This document shows, in pieces, positions 42,301-49,811 of a stretch of DNA of 64,000 bases. The stretch comes from Streptomyces sp. S4.7. GTDB lineage: Bacteria; Actinomycetota; Actinomycetes; Streptomycetales; Streptomycetaceae. A program made the position numbers and the translations under genes. Each line of letters starts with the position of its first letter. The first letter of the stretch is position 1. The stretch spans positions 4,402,001 through 4,466,000 of the forward strand of contig NZ_CP048397.1 of assembly GCF_010384365.1 (NCBI RefSeq), written 5' to 3'. The notes below the pieces were generated by a model. That model did no database searches. It was not told where the DNA came from and worked only from the letters and a program-made list of their open reading frames with translations.

Positions 42301-44363
42301 ACGGACGTGCGGACGACGGTGTCGCCGATGTCGAGCCCCGTGACGACGTCGGTGACGGTGCGCAGCCCGGCGGCGTGCTCCCGGAGACGGTCGGCGACAG
42401 GTACGGCCTCGGCGACCGTGGTGATGGCCGCCGCGTCGGCCGTCAGCCGCTCGACCTCCGCCCGGTGGCCGCTGAAGGCGTCCTCGCGTCCGAGAAAGGC
42501 GACGGCGCGGCGCGCGGCGGCGTCGATGTCGTCCTCGGTCGCCGCGACGAGGGAGTCGATCCGGTCGGTGTCCGCGTACCGCATCTCCTTGAGCGTCACC
42601 AAGTGGCCCTGCGCACGCCGGAGTCCGGTGAGCCGGTCCACCCAGTCGGCCGCGCTGCGGGGTGCCTCGCCGCGGACGCGGCGCACGAGCGCGGTGACCC
42701 TGGCGGCGGACTCGGTGAGCGCGTCGGCGGCCTGCTTGGTCAGGGTCCTTACGGTCTCGAACTCGCCGAGCACCTGCTCGGCGGTGGCCCCGATCTCGGC
42801 CAGCAGGTCGTGCGGGGCGTCCAGTTCGGGATCGGTCAGCCAGTGGTGACGGTCGGCGGCGCGGGCGCAGGCGGTGGCCAGCGAGGCGTACGCGGCCGTC
42901 GTCGGCGTCGCGGTGGGGGCCGTCGTCGCGGCGACCGCGCGGGCGATGGACAGACAGTCCGCGATGCCGCGCACGAGGTCGGCGTTGCCGACGCGGGCGA
43001 GGGGCCCGGTGCCGGCGGGGCGGGTGGCGGCGTAGGTGTCGGAGACGTACGGCGAGTGCCAGAGCTGGAGGGGGTGCACCCTCGCGGGCTCGGTCGCGGC
43101 GCGCAGGGTCATGAGGGTGCCGTCGTCGAAGACGGCGTACCCGGAGCCGGTCAGCGGCGCCGCGGCCTCCTTACGGATGACGTTGTACGGCAGGAGCAGG
43201 GTGCGGCCCTCGGCACGGTCCTGGAAGACGTACAGCACGTCCTCACCGTTGGGGGAGGACACCGCCCGCTCGAACTCCAGGTCTCCCGCGGAGCCCTCTC
43301 CCGCGTCCGTGTCGAAGGTCTTGGCGGTGTCGGTGGCCGCCAGGTAGTAGCCGCCCGGGAAGACGATGCCCTGGTCCTCGGGGAGCCGGCGGCAGGACCG
43401 GCCGATGCCGTCGAGTCGGGTGACCTTCCCGGTGAGGGTGTTGAGGACCAGATGCCGCCATGCGTCCTCCTTGTAGGGACGCACACGCAGCAGGAGCAGC
43501 GCGCCCACGCGCGCGTGGGCGATGTCGGCGTCGGCGAGGGACTGGAGGGGTTCGGTGACGGGCTCGGAGTGGATGCCCTCGGCCGTCTCGGTGTCGTCCT
43601 CGGCCTTGAGGGTGAGCGAGCCACCGACCGTGGAGACGTAGGCCTCGCCGCCGACGCGGATGTGCGGGTGCCGGCCGAGGACGTGGTCGTCGCGGGTGGC
43701 GGCCGTCCACTCCATGTCGTGCGACGGCGGGAGGACATGGTCCCGGTCACCGCGCGCGTCCAGGAACTGTGCGGTGCCGTCGGTGCGCAGCGCCCAGCGC
43801 AGTACGCGGATGTCGACGGCCTTCTCGCCGGTACGGAAGACGGCCAGCAGTCTGCCGCCGAGATGGCGCAGCTGGAGCAGCCGGGCGTCGCGGTAGTAGC
43901 GGAACAGCGCGCCGAGCTCTCTTACGAAGGCGGGGTCGTTCAGCAGTCCGGGAACCGCGTCCTCGGGGAGCGGGCCGAGCGCGCGGTCGTGGAGGGCGAA
44001 GACGTCGGAGACCGTGATCTCGTTGCCACGGCCCGCGGTTGTGGAGTCGACGGTGTGGCCGAAGAGCAGGGCGTCGCCGACCGCGACGATGTCGCGGGGC
44101 ACGCTCGCGTGCGGCGTCCGGACGTGTCCGGTGCCGGTGAGCCGCAGCTCGGTGGAGCCGAAGGACTCGGTGCGGCGGGAGTTGAGCGCTTCCGTACGGA
44201 GGGCGAGCTGGCCGCCCCGCGCGCCGAGCCGGTCGCGCAGCACCTCGTAGGCGCCCGCGTCGATGCGGGTGTCCGTGCCGGTATCGCTGCCGGCGTGGGC
44301 GGGCGTGCCCGGCTCGGAAGCCGTGTCGGTTGCTGTACCCGCCCCGTTGGCCGTGGTTGTCAT
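39327..44363 (-). CDS. Giant DUF3686-type AAA+ ATPase partnered with flotillin
   Basis: A 1678-residue protein of the family annotated as DNA-repair ATPase (DUF3686 plus AAA). A 40-residue Thr/Gly-rich start leads to a large mixed N-terminal region (to about 500), a long coiled-coil region (about 540-900, e.g. RFVEYEGFLAELEAKRTEVY), helical linkers, and a C-terminal AAA+ module with Walker A PPGYGKTTLMEY (Lys1318), Walker B LLYLDDIQH (Asp1380, Asp1381) and a sensor-like MAGNPYTGTGGRF. Despite the name no DNA-binding motif is evident; partner genes imply membrane work. ATG 44363 follows GGGAG. The last codons fall in a 13-bp tandem repeat. Downstream of flotillin after a 613-bp gap. Confidence 0.85.
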   Translation of the reverse strand: MTTTANGAGTATDTASEPGTPAHAGSDTGTDTRIDAGAYEVLRDRLGARGGQLALRTEALNSRRTESFGSTELRLTGTGHVRTPHASVPRDIVAVGDALLFGHTVDSTTAGRGNEITVSDVFALHDRALGPLPEDAVPGLLNDPAFVRELGALFRYYRDARLLQLRHLGGRLLAVFRTGEKAVDIRVLRWALRTDGTAQFLDARGDRDHVLPPSHDMEWTAATRDDHVLGRHPHIRVGGEAYVSTVGGSLTLKAEDDTETAEGIHSEPVTEPLQSLADADIAHARVGALLLLRVRPYKEDAWRHLVLNTLTGKVTRLDGIGRSCRRLPEDQGIVFPGGYYLAATDTAKTFDTDAGEGSAGDLEFERAVSSPNGEDVLYVFQDRAEGRTLLLPYNVIRKEAAAPLTGSGYAVFDDGTLMTLRAATEPARVHPLQLWHSPYVSDTYAATRPAGTGPLARVGNADLVRGIADCLSIARAVAATTAPTATPTTAAYASLATACARAADRHHWLTDPELDAPHDLLAEIGATAEQVLGEFETVRTLTKQAADALTESAARVTALVRRVRGEAPRSAADWVDRLTGLRRAQGHLVTLKEMRYADTDRIDSLVAATEDDIDAAARRAVAFLGREDAFSGHRAEVERLTADAAAITTVAEAVPVADRLREHAAGLRTVTDVVTGLDIGDTVVRTSVLERVADVLGGVNRARATLEARRSELLDHEGRAEFAAEFALLGQAVTGALAAADTPETCDEQLASLLLQLEDLESRFVEYEGFLAELEAKRTEVYEAFAARRQSLQDARARRAERLAESAERVLGSITRRLSSLADTDAVNTYFASDPMVAKVRRTAGELRELGDRVRAEELDGRLTSARQEAARALRDRTDLYADGGATIRLGRHTFAVNTRTPELTLVPHGDRTALALTGTDYRAPVTDPAFEATRPYWNQLLPSESPEVYRAEHLAARLLAEHGAAGLRDADDLPALVRAAAEAAYDEGHQRGVHDHDATALLTALLRLHDEAGPLRHPPAARAAAQLLWAHGVSARSREDWTRRAVSLARVRETFGPAVGIDAFRTEVASAVRDFGAHGTDSGNVTDAGTHAVPNADPRHVADYLFEELTSGPPGFVTGAAARALLDGFHRSPGGPAFTEDLKQAQDDSLAARRQLVEAWLTSYSAASGVRADAGDLAEAVAVALCPELDRYDSTADLTAEVDGLLGSHPRVTGRRMTVRIDELLLRTRNFREHTVPGFRAYQRQRTALVTGERARLRLDGFRPRVMSSFVRNRLIDEVYLPLIGDNLAKQLGTSDDSRRTDTNGLLLLVSPPGYGKTTLMEYVADRLGLLLVKVDGPALGHAVTSLDPAEAPNATARQEVEKINFALAAGSNTLLYLDDIQHTSPELLQKFIALCDAQRRIEGVWEGEARTYDLRGKRFAVCMAGNPYTGTGGRFRVPDMLANRADVWNLGDVLSGKEDVFALSFVENALTSNPVLAPLAGRDRRDLDVLVRLADGFPGATSEALVHPYAPAELDRVLAVLRHLLTARRTVLAVNEAYIASAARTDESRTAPPFRLQGSYRNMNKIAARIDPVMNDAELSAVIDDHYAGEAQTLTTGAEANLLRLAELRSSLTPEQADRWAEIKAAYVRRQSLGGPEGDPLTRAVAALGLLADRVAAVESAITRARASGPSGDPVR

Positions 44364-44976
44364 CTGTGGTCGCTCCCTGCGGGGTCGGCGAAGAGGAGCC
44401 GGAGCCGCCACACCCCCGTAGCGGCGGCTCCGGCCGGTCATGTGCCCGCGGTCGGCGCGGCGCGGCGCCGTGGCGGGTTGCGGACCGCCCGCCCGCCCGC
44501 CCGGGCGCGGTGCCGAGGCGGGCCGCGCACGGCCGGCCCGTGCGCCACCAGTCCCGCCGGGCGCCGCGCCGCTCCGTCGCGGTCGCGCGCCTCGCGGGCG
44601 GTGCGGTGGCTGGGCCGGCCGCGTACGGCCGGTCTGTACGTCGTGCGGTGCGGGACCTCGGCGGTCCGTCGCGGTCGCGGCCCGCCCTGCGGGCGGTGCG
44701 GGCCGCGAGTCGGCCACGGAGGCCGTGTCGTCGAAGTCCCGCCTGGACGGCGGCGGCGGGCACGGCACCTCTCCCCCGTGGCCCCCGAGGAGGGCACCGG
44801 AGGTGCCCCCGCGTTGTCGGACTCGGCCAAGTACGCCCGGTACGAGCCCGATCCTCCGCCGTGCGATGCACCGCATCGGCCGCCGCCGGCCGCGCACGGC
44901 CGGCCCGTGCGCCCCACCGGCCGGGGTCTCAGCCGCTCCGTTGCGGTTGAGGAACCCGCCCGACGGCAGGACGCCG
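44364..44976. other. 613-bp GC-extreme spacer with repeated hairpins
   Basis: No supportable gene. The spacer lies between flotillin and ATPase genes of one strand. It holds three related hairpins (44525-44545, 44621-44641, 44892-44912) and repeated CGTCGCGGTCGCG-type segments (about 44574 and 44670). Stable RNA structure here could uncouple or attenuate ATPase expression. Confidence 0.7.
44525..44912. repeat. Three dispersed copies of a hairpin repeat
   Basis: Copies 1 and 3 are GCGCACGG, CCGGC, CCGTGCGC (perfect 8-bp stem, 5-nt loop) at 44525-44545 and 44892-44912. Copy 2 (44621-44641) is a diverged GCGTACGG, CCGGT, CTGTACGT. Confidence 0.8.
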
Positions 44977-47004
44977 TCAGGGCTTGTCGAGCGCGCCGTT
45001 CAGCCTCGCGTCCGGGGCGGTGGCGCCCGTACCGCCCAGCTCCGCGATCGGCATGTCCGCGAGGCCCAACTGCTGGGCCTTGTCGAGCAGTTCGCCCAGC
45101 CGGCCGCTGCCCGGTCCCGCACCGCCGCCCGATGCCATCAGCTTCGTCAGCAGCGCCGACACCGTCAGATTCCGCACGTCGGCCGTCGACACCGACCCGA
45201 GCATCTTCGCCAGGTCGTCCGTGAAGGTCGCCGACCCGTCCAGCCAGGGCCCCGCCAGCGTCCGCGCGGTGTCCGAGTGCTCCATGAAGCCGTCCAGGCC
45301 CTTGCCGAAGGAGATCGACGACACCAGCCGGTCGAAGAAGACGCTGTCCCCGCCGACGATGCTGATGTCCGCGCTCTCCAGGCCCGTCGCCAGCACCGCG
45401 GCCTGTGCCTCGGCGACCTGCCGCCGCGTCTCCAGGTCCGCGAGCCGTACCTCCTTGTCCGCCTCCAGGCGCAGCCGGTACTCCTCGTGGCCCCGCGACG
45501 CCTCGTCCAGCGCGGCCATCGCCGCCGCCTTCTCGGTCAGCCCGGCCGCCTCGGCGCGCAGCCGCGCCTCCGTCGCCCCGGCCTCCGCGCGCCCGGCCTT
45601 CTCGACCGCGTCGGCCTCCTTCTCGCGTACCTGCACCGCCGCCAGCCCGACCGCCGCCGTCTCGGCCTGGATGCCCTCCGCGAGCCGCGTCTTGGCCCGC
45701 GCGTCCAGATCCGCGGACTTCACCCGCGCCTCGGCGAGCGTGATCTGCTCGGCGGCCCGGTGGACCGCCGCCTGCTCGGCGGCCTCGGCGCCCTTGATGT
45801 CCTTGACCAGCTTCTCCTGCGCCTCGGCCTCCGCCGCGATGACGATCGCCTGGCGGTCGCGCTCGGCGGACTCCACGGCACGCAGCCGCTTGATGGACTC
45901 CTCCTGCTCGGCGACCGTACGGTCCACCGCGATCCGCTCGCGGATCACCTCGGCGATCTCCCTGCGCTCCGTCTCGACCTCCTTCTCGGCCGAGATACGG
46001 GTCAGTTCGGTCTCCCGCTCACGCGCGATCACCTCCAGGAGACGGTCCTTCTCGATGCGCTCGGTCTCGATGGCGATGACCCGCTCGCGGTTCTTCTCCG
46101 CGACGGCGACCTCGCGCGCCTGGTTCTCGCGCTGGACACCGAGCTGCTCCTCCGTACTGAGGAAGGCACTCTGCGCCCGCAGCCGCTCCTCCTCGCGCAC
46201 CCGCGCCGTCTCGGCCTCCTCACGGGCCCGTACGGTGTCGATCTCGCGCTTCTGCTTGCTCTCGGCGTCGGCCTGACGGCGCTCCAGCTCCAGGATGGCC
46301 TCCCGGGCGTCGACGTTCTGGCGGGTGGTCTCCTTCTCCTCGGTGCGCCGGAACTCGTTGGTGCGCACGTGCTCGATCGCCGTCAGTTCGGTGATCTTCC
46401 GGATGCCCTGGGCGTCCAGGATGTTGTCGGTGTCGAGCTGCGCGAGCGGCGTCTGCTCCAGGTAGTCGATCGCCGCGTCCTCCAGGCTGTAGCCGTTGAG
46501 GTCGGTGCCGATGACCTGGATGATCCGGTCCCTGAACTCGTCGCGCTTGGTGTAGAGATCGGTGAAGTCGAGCTGCTTGCCGACCGTCTTCAGCGCCTCG
46601 GAGAACTTGGCGTTGAACAGCTCCTGCAGCGTCTCCTTGTCGCTGGCCCGCGCGGTGCCGATGGCCTGCGCGACCTTGATGACGTCCTCGGTGGTCTTGT
46701 TGACCCGGACGAAGAACGAGATCCGGATGTCGGCGCGGATGTTGTCGCGGCAGATCAGCCCGTCCCGGCCGGTGCGGGTGATGTCGATGGCCTTGACGGA
46801 GATGTCCATCGTCTCGGCCTTGTGGAGTACGGGCAGGACGACCTGGCCGGTGAAGGTGACGTCGACCTTCCGCATCTTGGAGACGATCAGTGCCTTGCCC
46901 TGCTCGACCTTGCGGAAGAGCCGGCTGACGATCAGGAGCAGGGTCACTGCGACGAGCAGGACAACGGCGACGAGCACGCCGACGCCCAAGGTGATGGCAT
47001 CCAT
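44977..47004 (-). CDS. Flotillin-family (YqiK-like) SPFH membrane protein
   Basis: A 675-residue flotillin. One N-terminal transmembrane helix (about 5-28, VLVAVVLLVAVTLLLIVS), an SPFH/band-7 domain (about 30-200; KALIVSKMRKVDVTFTGQ), then a very long Glu/Ala/Arg heptad coiled coil (about 215-540) and a C-terminal flotillin tail (ISIVGGDSVFFDRLVSSI). Flotillins form oligomeric cages that define membrane microdomains. It lies 96 bp downstream of the NfeD-like gene and 613 bp upstream of the AAA+ gene on one strand, the known NfeD-flotillin-ATPase association. Start ATG 47004. Confidence 0.9.
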   Translation of the reverse strand: MDAITLGVGVLVAVVLLVAVTLLLIVSRLFRKVEQGKALIVSKMRKVDVTFTGQVVLPVLHKAETMDISVKAIDITRTGRDGLICRDNIRADIRISFFVRVNKTTEDVIKVAQAIGTARASDKETLQELFNAKFSEALKTVGKQLDFTDLYTKRDEFRDRIIQVIGTDLNGYSLEDAAIDYLEQTPLAQLDTDNILDAQGIRKITELTAIEHVRTNEFRRTEEKETTRQNVDAREAILELERRQADAESKQKREIDTVRAREEAETARVREEERLRAQSAFLSTEEQLGVQRENQAREVAVAEKNRERVIAIETERIEKDRLLEVIARERETELTRISAEKEVETERREIAEVIRERIAVDRTVAEQEESIKRLRAVESAERDRQAIVIAAEAEAQEKLVKDIKGAEAAEQAAVHRAAEQITLAEARVKSADLDARAKTRLAEGIQAETAAVGLAAVQVREKEADAVEKAGRAEAGATEARLRAEAAGLTEKAAAMAALDEASRGHEEYRLRLEADKEVRLADLETRRQVAEAQAAVLATGLESADISIVGGDSVFFDRLVSSISFGKGLDGFMEHSDTARTLAGPWLDGSATFTDDLAKMLGSVSTADVRNLTVSALLTKLMASGGGAGPGSGRLGELLDKAQQLGLADMPIAELGGTGATAPDARLNGALDKP

Positions 47005-47100
47005 GAGTAGTCCTTGCGTGGAGGCATGAGGGCCCGACCGACGAGGATCAGGTGAAGGAAGGTGAGGTGAGGTGAGAGAAGTCCGCGGGGGCGGCGGCGG

Positions 47101-47745
47101 TCAGGCGGCCGAGGCGCGCGGGTCGAGCGCCGTGTCGTACGGCGCGACCCAGAAGAACTCGCCGGCCTCGTCGTAGGCGTACAGCAGCCCCGTGCTGCCG
47201 TTGCCCAGGACCGGTGCGTCGGCCTTCGCCATGTCCGCGCGGTGCTGCCTGACCTGTACGACGGCCGTGGACCCGTCCCGCGCGGCGACCTCGGCCTGGC
47301 CGAACCAGGCATCCACCCGCCCTGTGCGGATGGTGCAGGTCAGTCCCACGAAGTCGAGCCGGGACGGCCCGGGTTCGTCGGGAAAGAGCGTGTGCAGCGG
47401 CCGTACGAGCAGCCGGGTGGCCCACCAGGCGAGCAGTGCCGAGCCGGCCAGGACGGTGAGCGTCAGCGTGGCCCGTACGAGGCCGGAGGCGTCGAAGGCA
47501 CCGAAGCGGTGCAGCGTCACGGACGCGGCGAGGCTGCTGAACCAGGCGAGAGCCGTCAGCAGGGAGAAGGCCACGGTGACCGGCACTCCGCCGATCCCGG
47601 CGGCGTCGAGGTCGACGTCCGAGTCGAAGCTGTCGGTCTCGGCGACGCCGGTGAGCACCAGCAGCCAGAACCCGATGACCACGATCAGTGCGGCGGTGAA
47701 GAGGAAAGTGGGGAATCCGAGTGCCGCGTCGATGAATTCACGCAT
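47101..47745 (-). CDS. NfeD/YqiJ-like membrane protein with OB-type domain
   Basis: A 214-residue protein with three transmembrane regions (FPTFLFTAALIVVIGFWLLV; TVAFSLLTALAWFSSLAA; LTLTVLAGSALLAWWATRLL) and a C-terminal beta-barrel domain (about 135-205; GLTCTIRTGRVDAWFGQAEV) like the OB fold of YuaF/NfeD proteins that pair with flotillins. ATG 47745 has GAGGGGGT upstream. It is the first gene of the flotillin block and divergent from a PucR-type regulator. Confidence 0.8.
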   Translation of the reverse strand: MREFIDAALGFPTFLFTAALIVVIGFWLLVLTGVAETDSFDSDVDLDAAGIGGVPVTVAFSLLTALAWFSSLAASVTLHRFGAFDASGLVRATLTLTVLAGSALLAWWATRLLVRPLHTLFPDEPGPSRLDFVGLTCTIRTGRVDAWFGQAEVAARDGSTAVVQVRQHRADMAKADAPVLGNGSTGLLYAYDEAGEFFWVAPYDTALDPRASAA

Positions 47746-47890
47746 TTCCGTACCCCCTCGTCCGACGCTTCGCCGCCGTGTCCGACCGGACCGGCTCCGG
47801 ATGCCGGAGCGCGAGTGCGCGCACTCCGGCACCGGAATCCGTCCCCCGTTTTCCGTGGTCCGATCCTGTCAGCCGACGGGGTGCGCGCGC

Positions 47891-47909
47891 ATTGCCGGAT
47901 CCCGGCAAT
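47891..47909. promoter_or_regulatory. Perfect inverted repeat in the NfeD-PucR divergent region
   Basis: ATTGCCGG, 3 nt, CCGGCAAT, midway in the 273-bp region between divergent starts. A further ATGCCGGG half-site follows about 20 bp later. Best candidate operator for the flanking PucR-type regulator. Confidence 0.5.
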
Positions 47910-48018
47910 CTTTACGCTTCCCTTAATGCCGGGTGTCGTCGCGGGGCCAGGGTCTGACAGGCTGGATGGCCTGCGCGTTAAGAACGCGTCAGGACGGATC
48001 AGGAAGCCGGGGGCTCGG

Positions 48019-49113
48019 ATGACGGACCAGACGACGACAGGCCGGACCACGGATCCCGCGATGCTCCAGGAGTATCTGACCGGTTACGACCGGATCCTCT
48101 CGGACGTCGCGGCGACGGGGCGCCGCCTCACGCGCGACGAACTCGACTCGCGCCGCGCGCTGGGTGAACGGGCCGCCGAGGCCGGGCACGGCCTGCGCGC
48201 CCTCGTCAGCAGGCATCTGGCCGCCACCCGCGACGCCTGGCCCGTCTCGTCGGCCGACACGGCGTCCGCCGACAGCGTCCTGGCCGCCGTCGAGCAGGCC
48301 GTCGACGCGTTCGCCGAGGGGTACGAGCGGGCCCAGCGGCTCGCCGTACGCCGCGAGGAGGCGTCCCGGCGCGAGTTCATCGACGACCTGCTGCACGGGC
48401 GCAGCGACCTGGGACGGCTCGCCGAGCGCGCCGGGCGGTTCGGGCTCCAGCTCTCGCACGCTCACGCGGTGGCCGTGGCCGTGGGGGAGAGCGCGTACGC
48501 GGAGACCGACCCGGTCACCCGCGGCGTCGAACTCGCCCTCGTCTCGCGCTTCGGCGACCGCCGCATCCTGCTGACCACCAAGGACGGGCGGCTGATCTGC
48601 GTCGCGCCCGCCGACGAGGGCGACGTCCTCACCTACTTCGCGAAGCAGGCGCACGCCGCGACCGACGGCGGGCGGGTGACCATCGGGCGCGCGCATCCGG
48701 GGGCGGGCGGAGTCGTGCAGTCGTACGAGGAGGCGCTCAGCGCGCAGGATCTCGCCGAACGCATGGCGCTGGAGGAACCGGTGCTGCGGGCGGCCGACCT
48801 GCTGGTCTATCCGGTGCTCAGGCGGGACCGGGAGGCGATGACGGATCTCGTACGCAGCACGCTCGGGCCTCTTACGGAGGCGCGCGGCGGAGCACGACCG
48901 CTGCTCGACACGTTGACGGCGTACTTCGACGCGGGGTGTGTGGCGGCGGAGGCGGCGCGGCGGCTGAATCTGAGCGTGCGCGCGCTGACGTACCGGCTGG
49001 AGCGGATACACAAGCTCACCGGGTCGGACCCGGCGGAGCCGTTCCACCGCTACACGCTCCAGACCGCGGTGATCGGCGCGCGGCTGATGGACTGGCCGGC
49101 GAAGGCTCTCTGA
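48019..49113 (+). CDS. PucR/CdaR-family transcriptional regulator
   Basis: A 364-residue regulator with no recognised N-terminal sensor beyond helices (about 1-120), a middle GGDEF-like/CdaR region (LSHAHAVAVAVGE, TIGRAHPGAGGVVQSYEEAL), and a C-terminal PucR HTH (LLDTLTAYFDAGCVAAEAAR, NLSVRALTYRLERIHKLTG). Such proteins usually control adjacent genes. ATG 48019. Divergent from the NfeD-flotillin-ATPase block, its most likely target. Confidence 0.85.
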   Translation: MTDQTTTGRTTDPAMLQEYLTGYDRILSDVAATGRRLTRDELDSRRALGERAAEAGHGLRALVSRHLAATRDAWPVSSADTASADSVLAAVEQAVDAFAEGYERAQRLAVRREEASRREFIDDLLHGRSDLGRLAERAGRFGLQLSHAHAVAVAVGESAYAETDPVTRGVELALVSRFGDRRILLTTKDGRLICVAPADEGDVLTYFAKQAHAATDGGRVTIGRAHPGAGGVVQSYEEALSAQDLAERMALEEPVLRAADLLVYPVLRRDREAMTDLVRSTLGPLTEARGGARPLLDTLTAYFDAGCVAAEAARRLNLSVRALTYRLERIHKLTGSDPAEPFHRYTLQTAVIGARLMDWPAKAL

Positions 49114-49214
49114 GCGTTTCGGTACGCCGCGCCGCAGGGCACCATGGAGATGGCCCGGTGCCCCGGTCACCGCCGGAGCCGGGCCGAGGCCGAAGTCGAA
49201 CAGGAGGTCGCACG

Positions 49215-49610
49215 ATGACCGAGCGCAAGCCACCCGGCGTCACCTTCGAGACGTGGGTGGACAGACAGGTCCGTGAGGCGGCGGAACGCGGCGCCTTCGA
49301 CGATCTGCCCGGCGCCGGCCGGCCGCTGGCGTCCGTGGACGCCCCGTACGACGAGCTGTGGTGGATCAAGGCGAAGATGGAGCGGGAGGGAATCTCCCAC
49401 CTGCCGCCGACGCTGAGACTCCGTAAGGAGGTCGAGGACGCGGTCGCAGCCGCGCGCGAGGCCGCGTCGGAGGCGCAGGCGCGGCGGATCATCGCCGACA
49501 TCAACGAGAAGATCCGCGCCGCGACCGCCAGGCCGCCGGCCGGGCCGCCGCTGAACAAGAAGCCGTACGACGTCGAGGAGATCGCCGCCGAGTGGCGCGA
49601 GCGACATTAG
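49215..49610 (+). CDS. DUF1992 (DnaJ homologue C28-type) protein
   Basis: A 131-residue protein with the DUF1992 signature: VDRQVREAAERGAFDDLPGA then GRPL and WWIKAKMEREGISHLPPTL, ending NEKIRAATARPP. Found in bacteria as stand-alone proteins and in eukaryotes as DNAJC28; role unclear. ATG 49215 has AGGAGG upstream. It precedes the CorC-type gene pair by about 200 bp; a small CCGCCG/CGGCGG hairpin at 49681-49696 may end its transcript. Confidence 0.88.
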   Translation: MTERKPPGVTFETWVDRQVREAAERGAFDDLPGAGRPLASVDAPYDELWWIKAKMEREGISHLPPTLRLRKEVEDAVAAAREAASEAQARRIIADINEKIRAATARPPAGPPLNKKPYDVEEIAAEWRERH

Positions 49611-49736
49611 TCACTCTCAGTCACTCTTCCGGGTACTCCCATTCTGTTTGCCATTCCTTTACCATGATGTTCCGTCCTTTCCGCCGATCACGGCGGGGAC
49701 GCCCCGACCGACCAAGAAGGAAGCAGCAGTTCCACG

Positions 49737-49811
49737 ATGGAGCCTCCTAGTACCAGCCGTGCCATTTCCCCTCCGCAGCATCTGACCGGCGGAGCGGGGG
49801 TGGCACGGTGA
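49737..49811 (+). CDS. Candidate 24-codon upstream leader peptide
   Basis: ATG 49737 opens a frame MEPPSTSRAISPPQHLTGG ending AGVAR and stop TGA at 49809-49811, which overlaps the GTG start of the next gene (GTGA). It contains two Pro-Pro pairs, one right after Met-Glu. It runs through the whole hairpin that masks the downstream ribosome binding site, the geometry of a translational attenuator. The start has only a weak AAGGA-like site about 14 nt upstream. Translation is unproven. Confidence 0.45.
   Translation: MEPPSTSRAISPPQHLTGGAGVAR
49759..49806 (+). promoter_or_regulatory. RBS-sequestering hairpin before the CorC-type gene
   Basis: Arm GTGCCATTTCCCCTCCGC (49759-49776), a 12-nt loop, arm GCGGAGCGGGGGTGGCAC (49789-49806): 18 positions with three G-U pairs and one mismatch. 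The right arm contains the GGAG and GGGGG needed to start at GTG 49808. Confidence 0.7.

Noticed and set aside
40212..45224. 1670-residue open frame on the plus strand opposite the AAA+ ATPase
   Set aside because: It mirrors the codon structure of the minus-strand gene, is full of Val/Gly/Arg/Glu without domains, and the minus strand carries Walker motifs.
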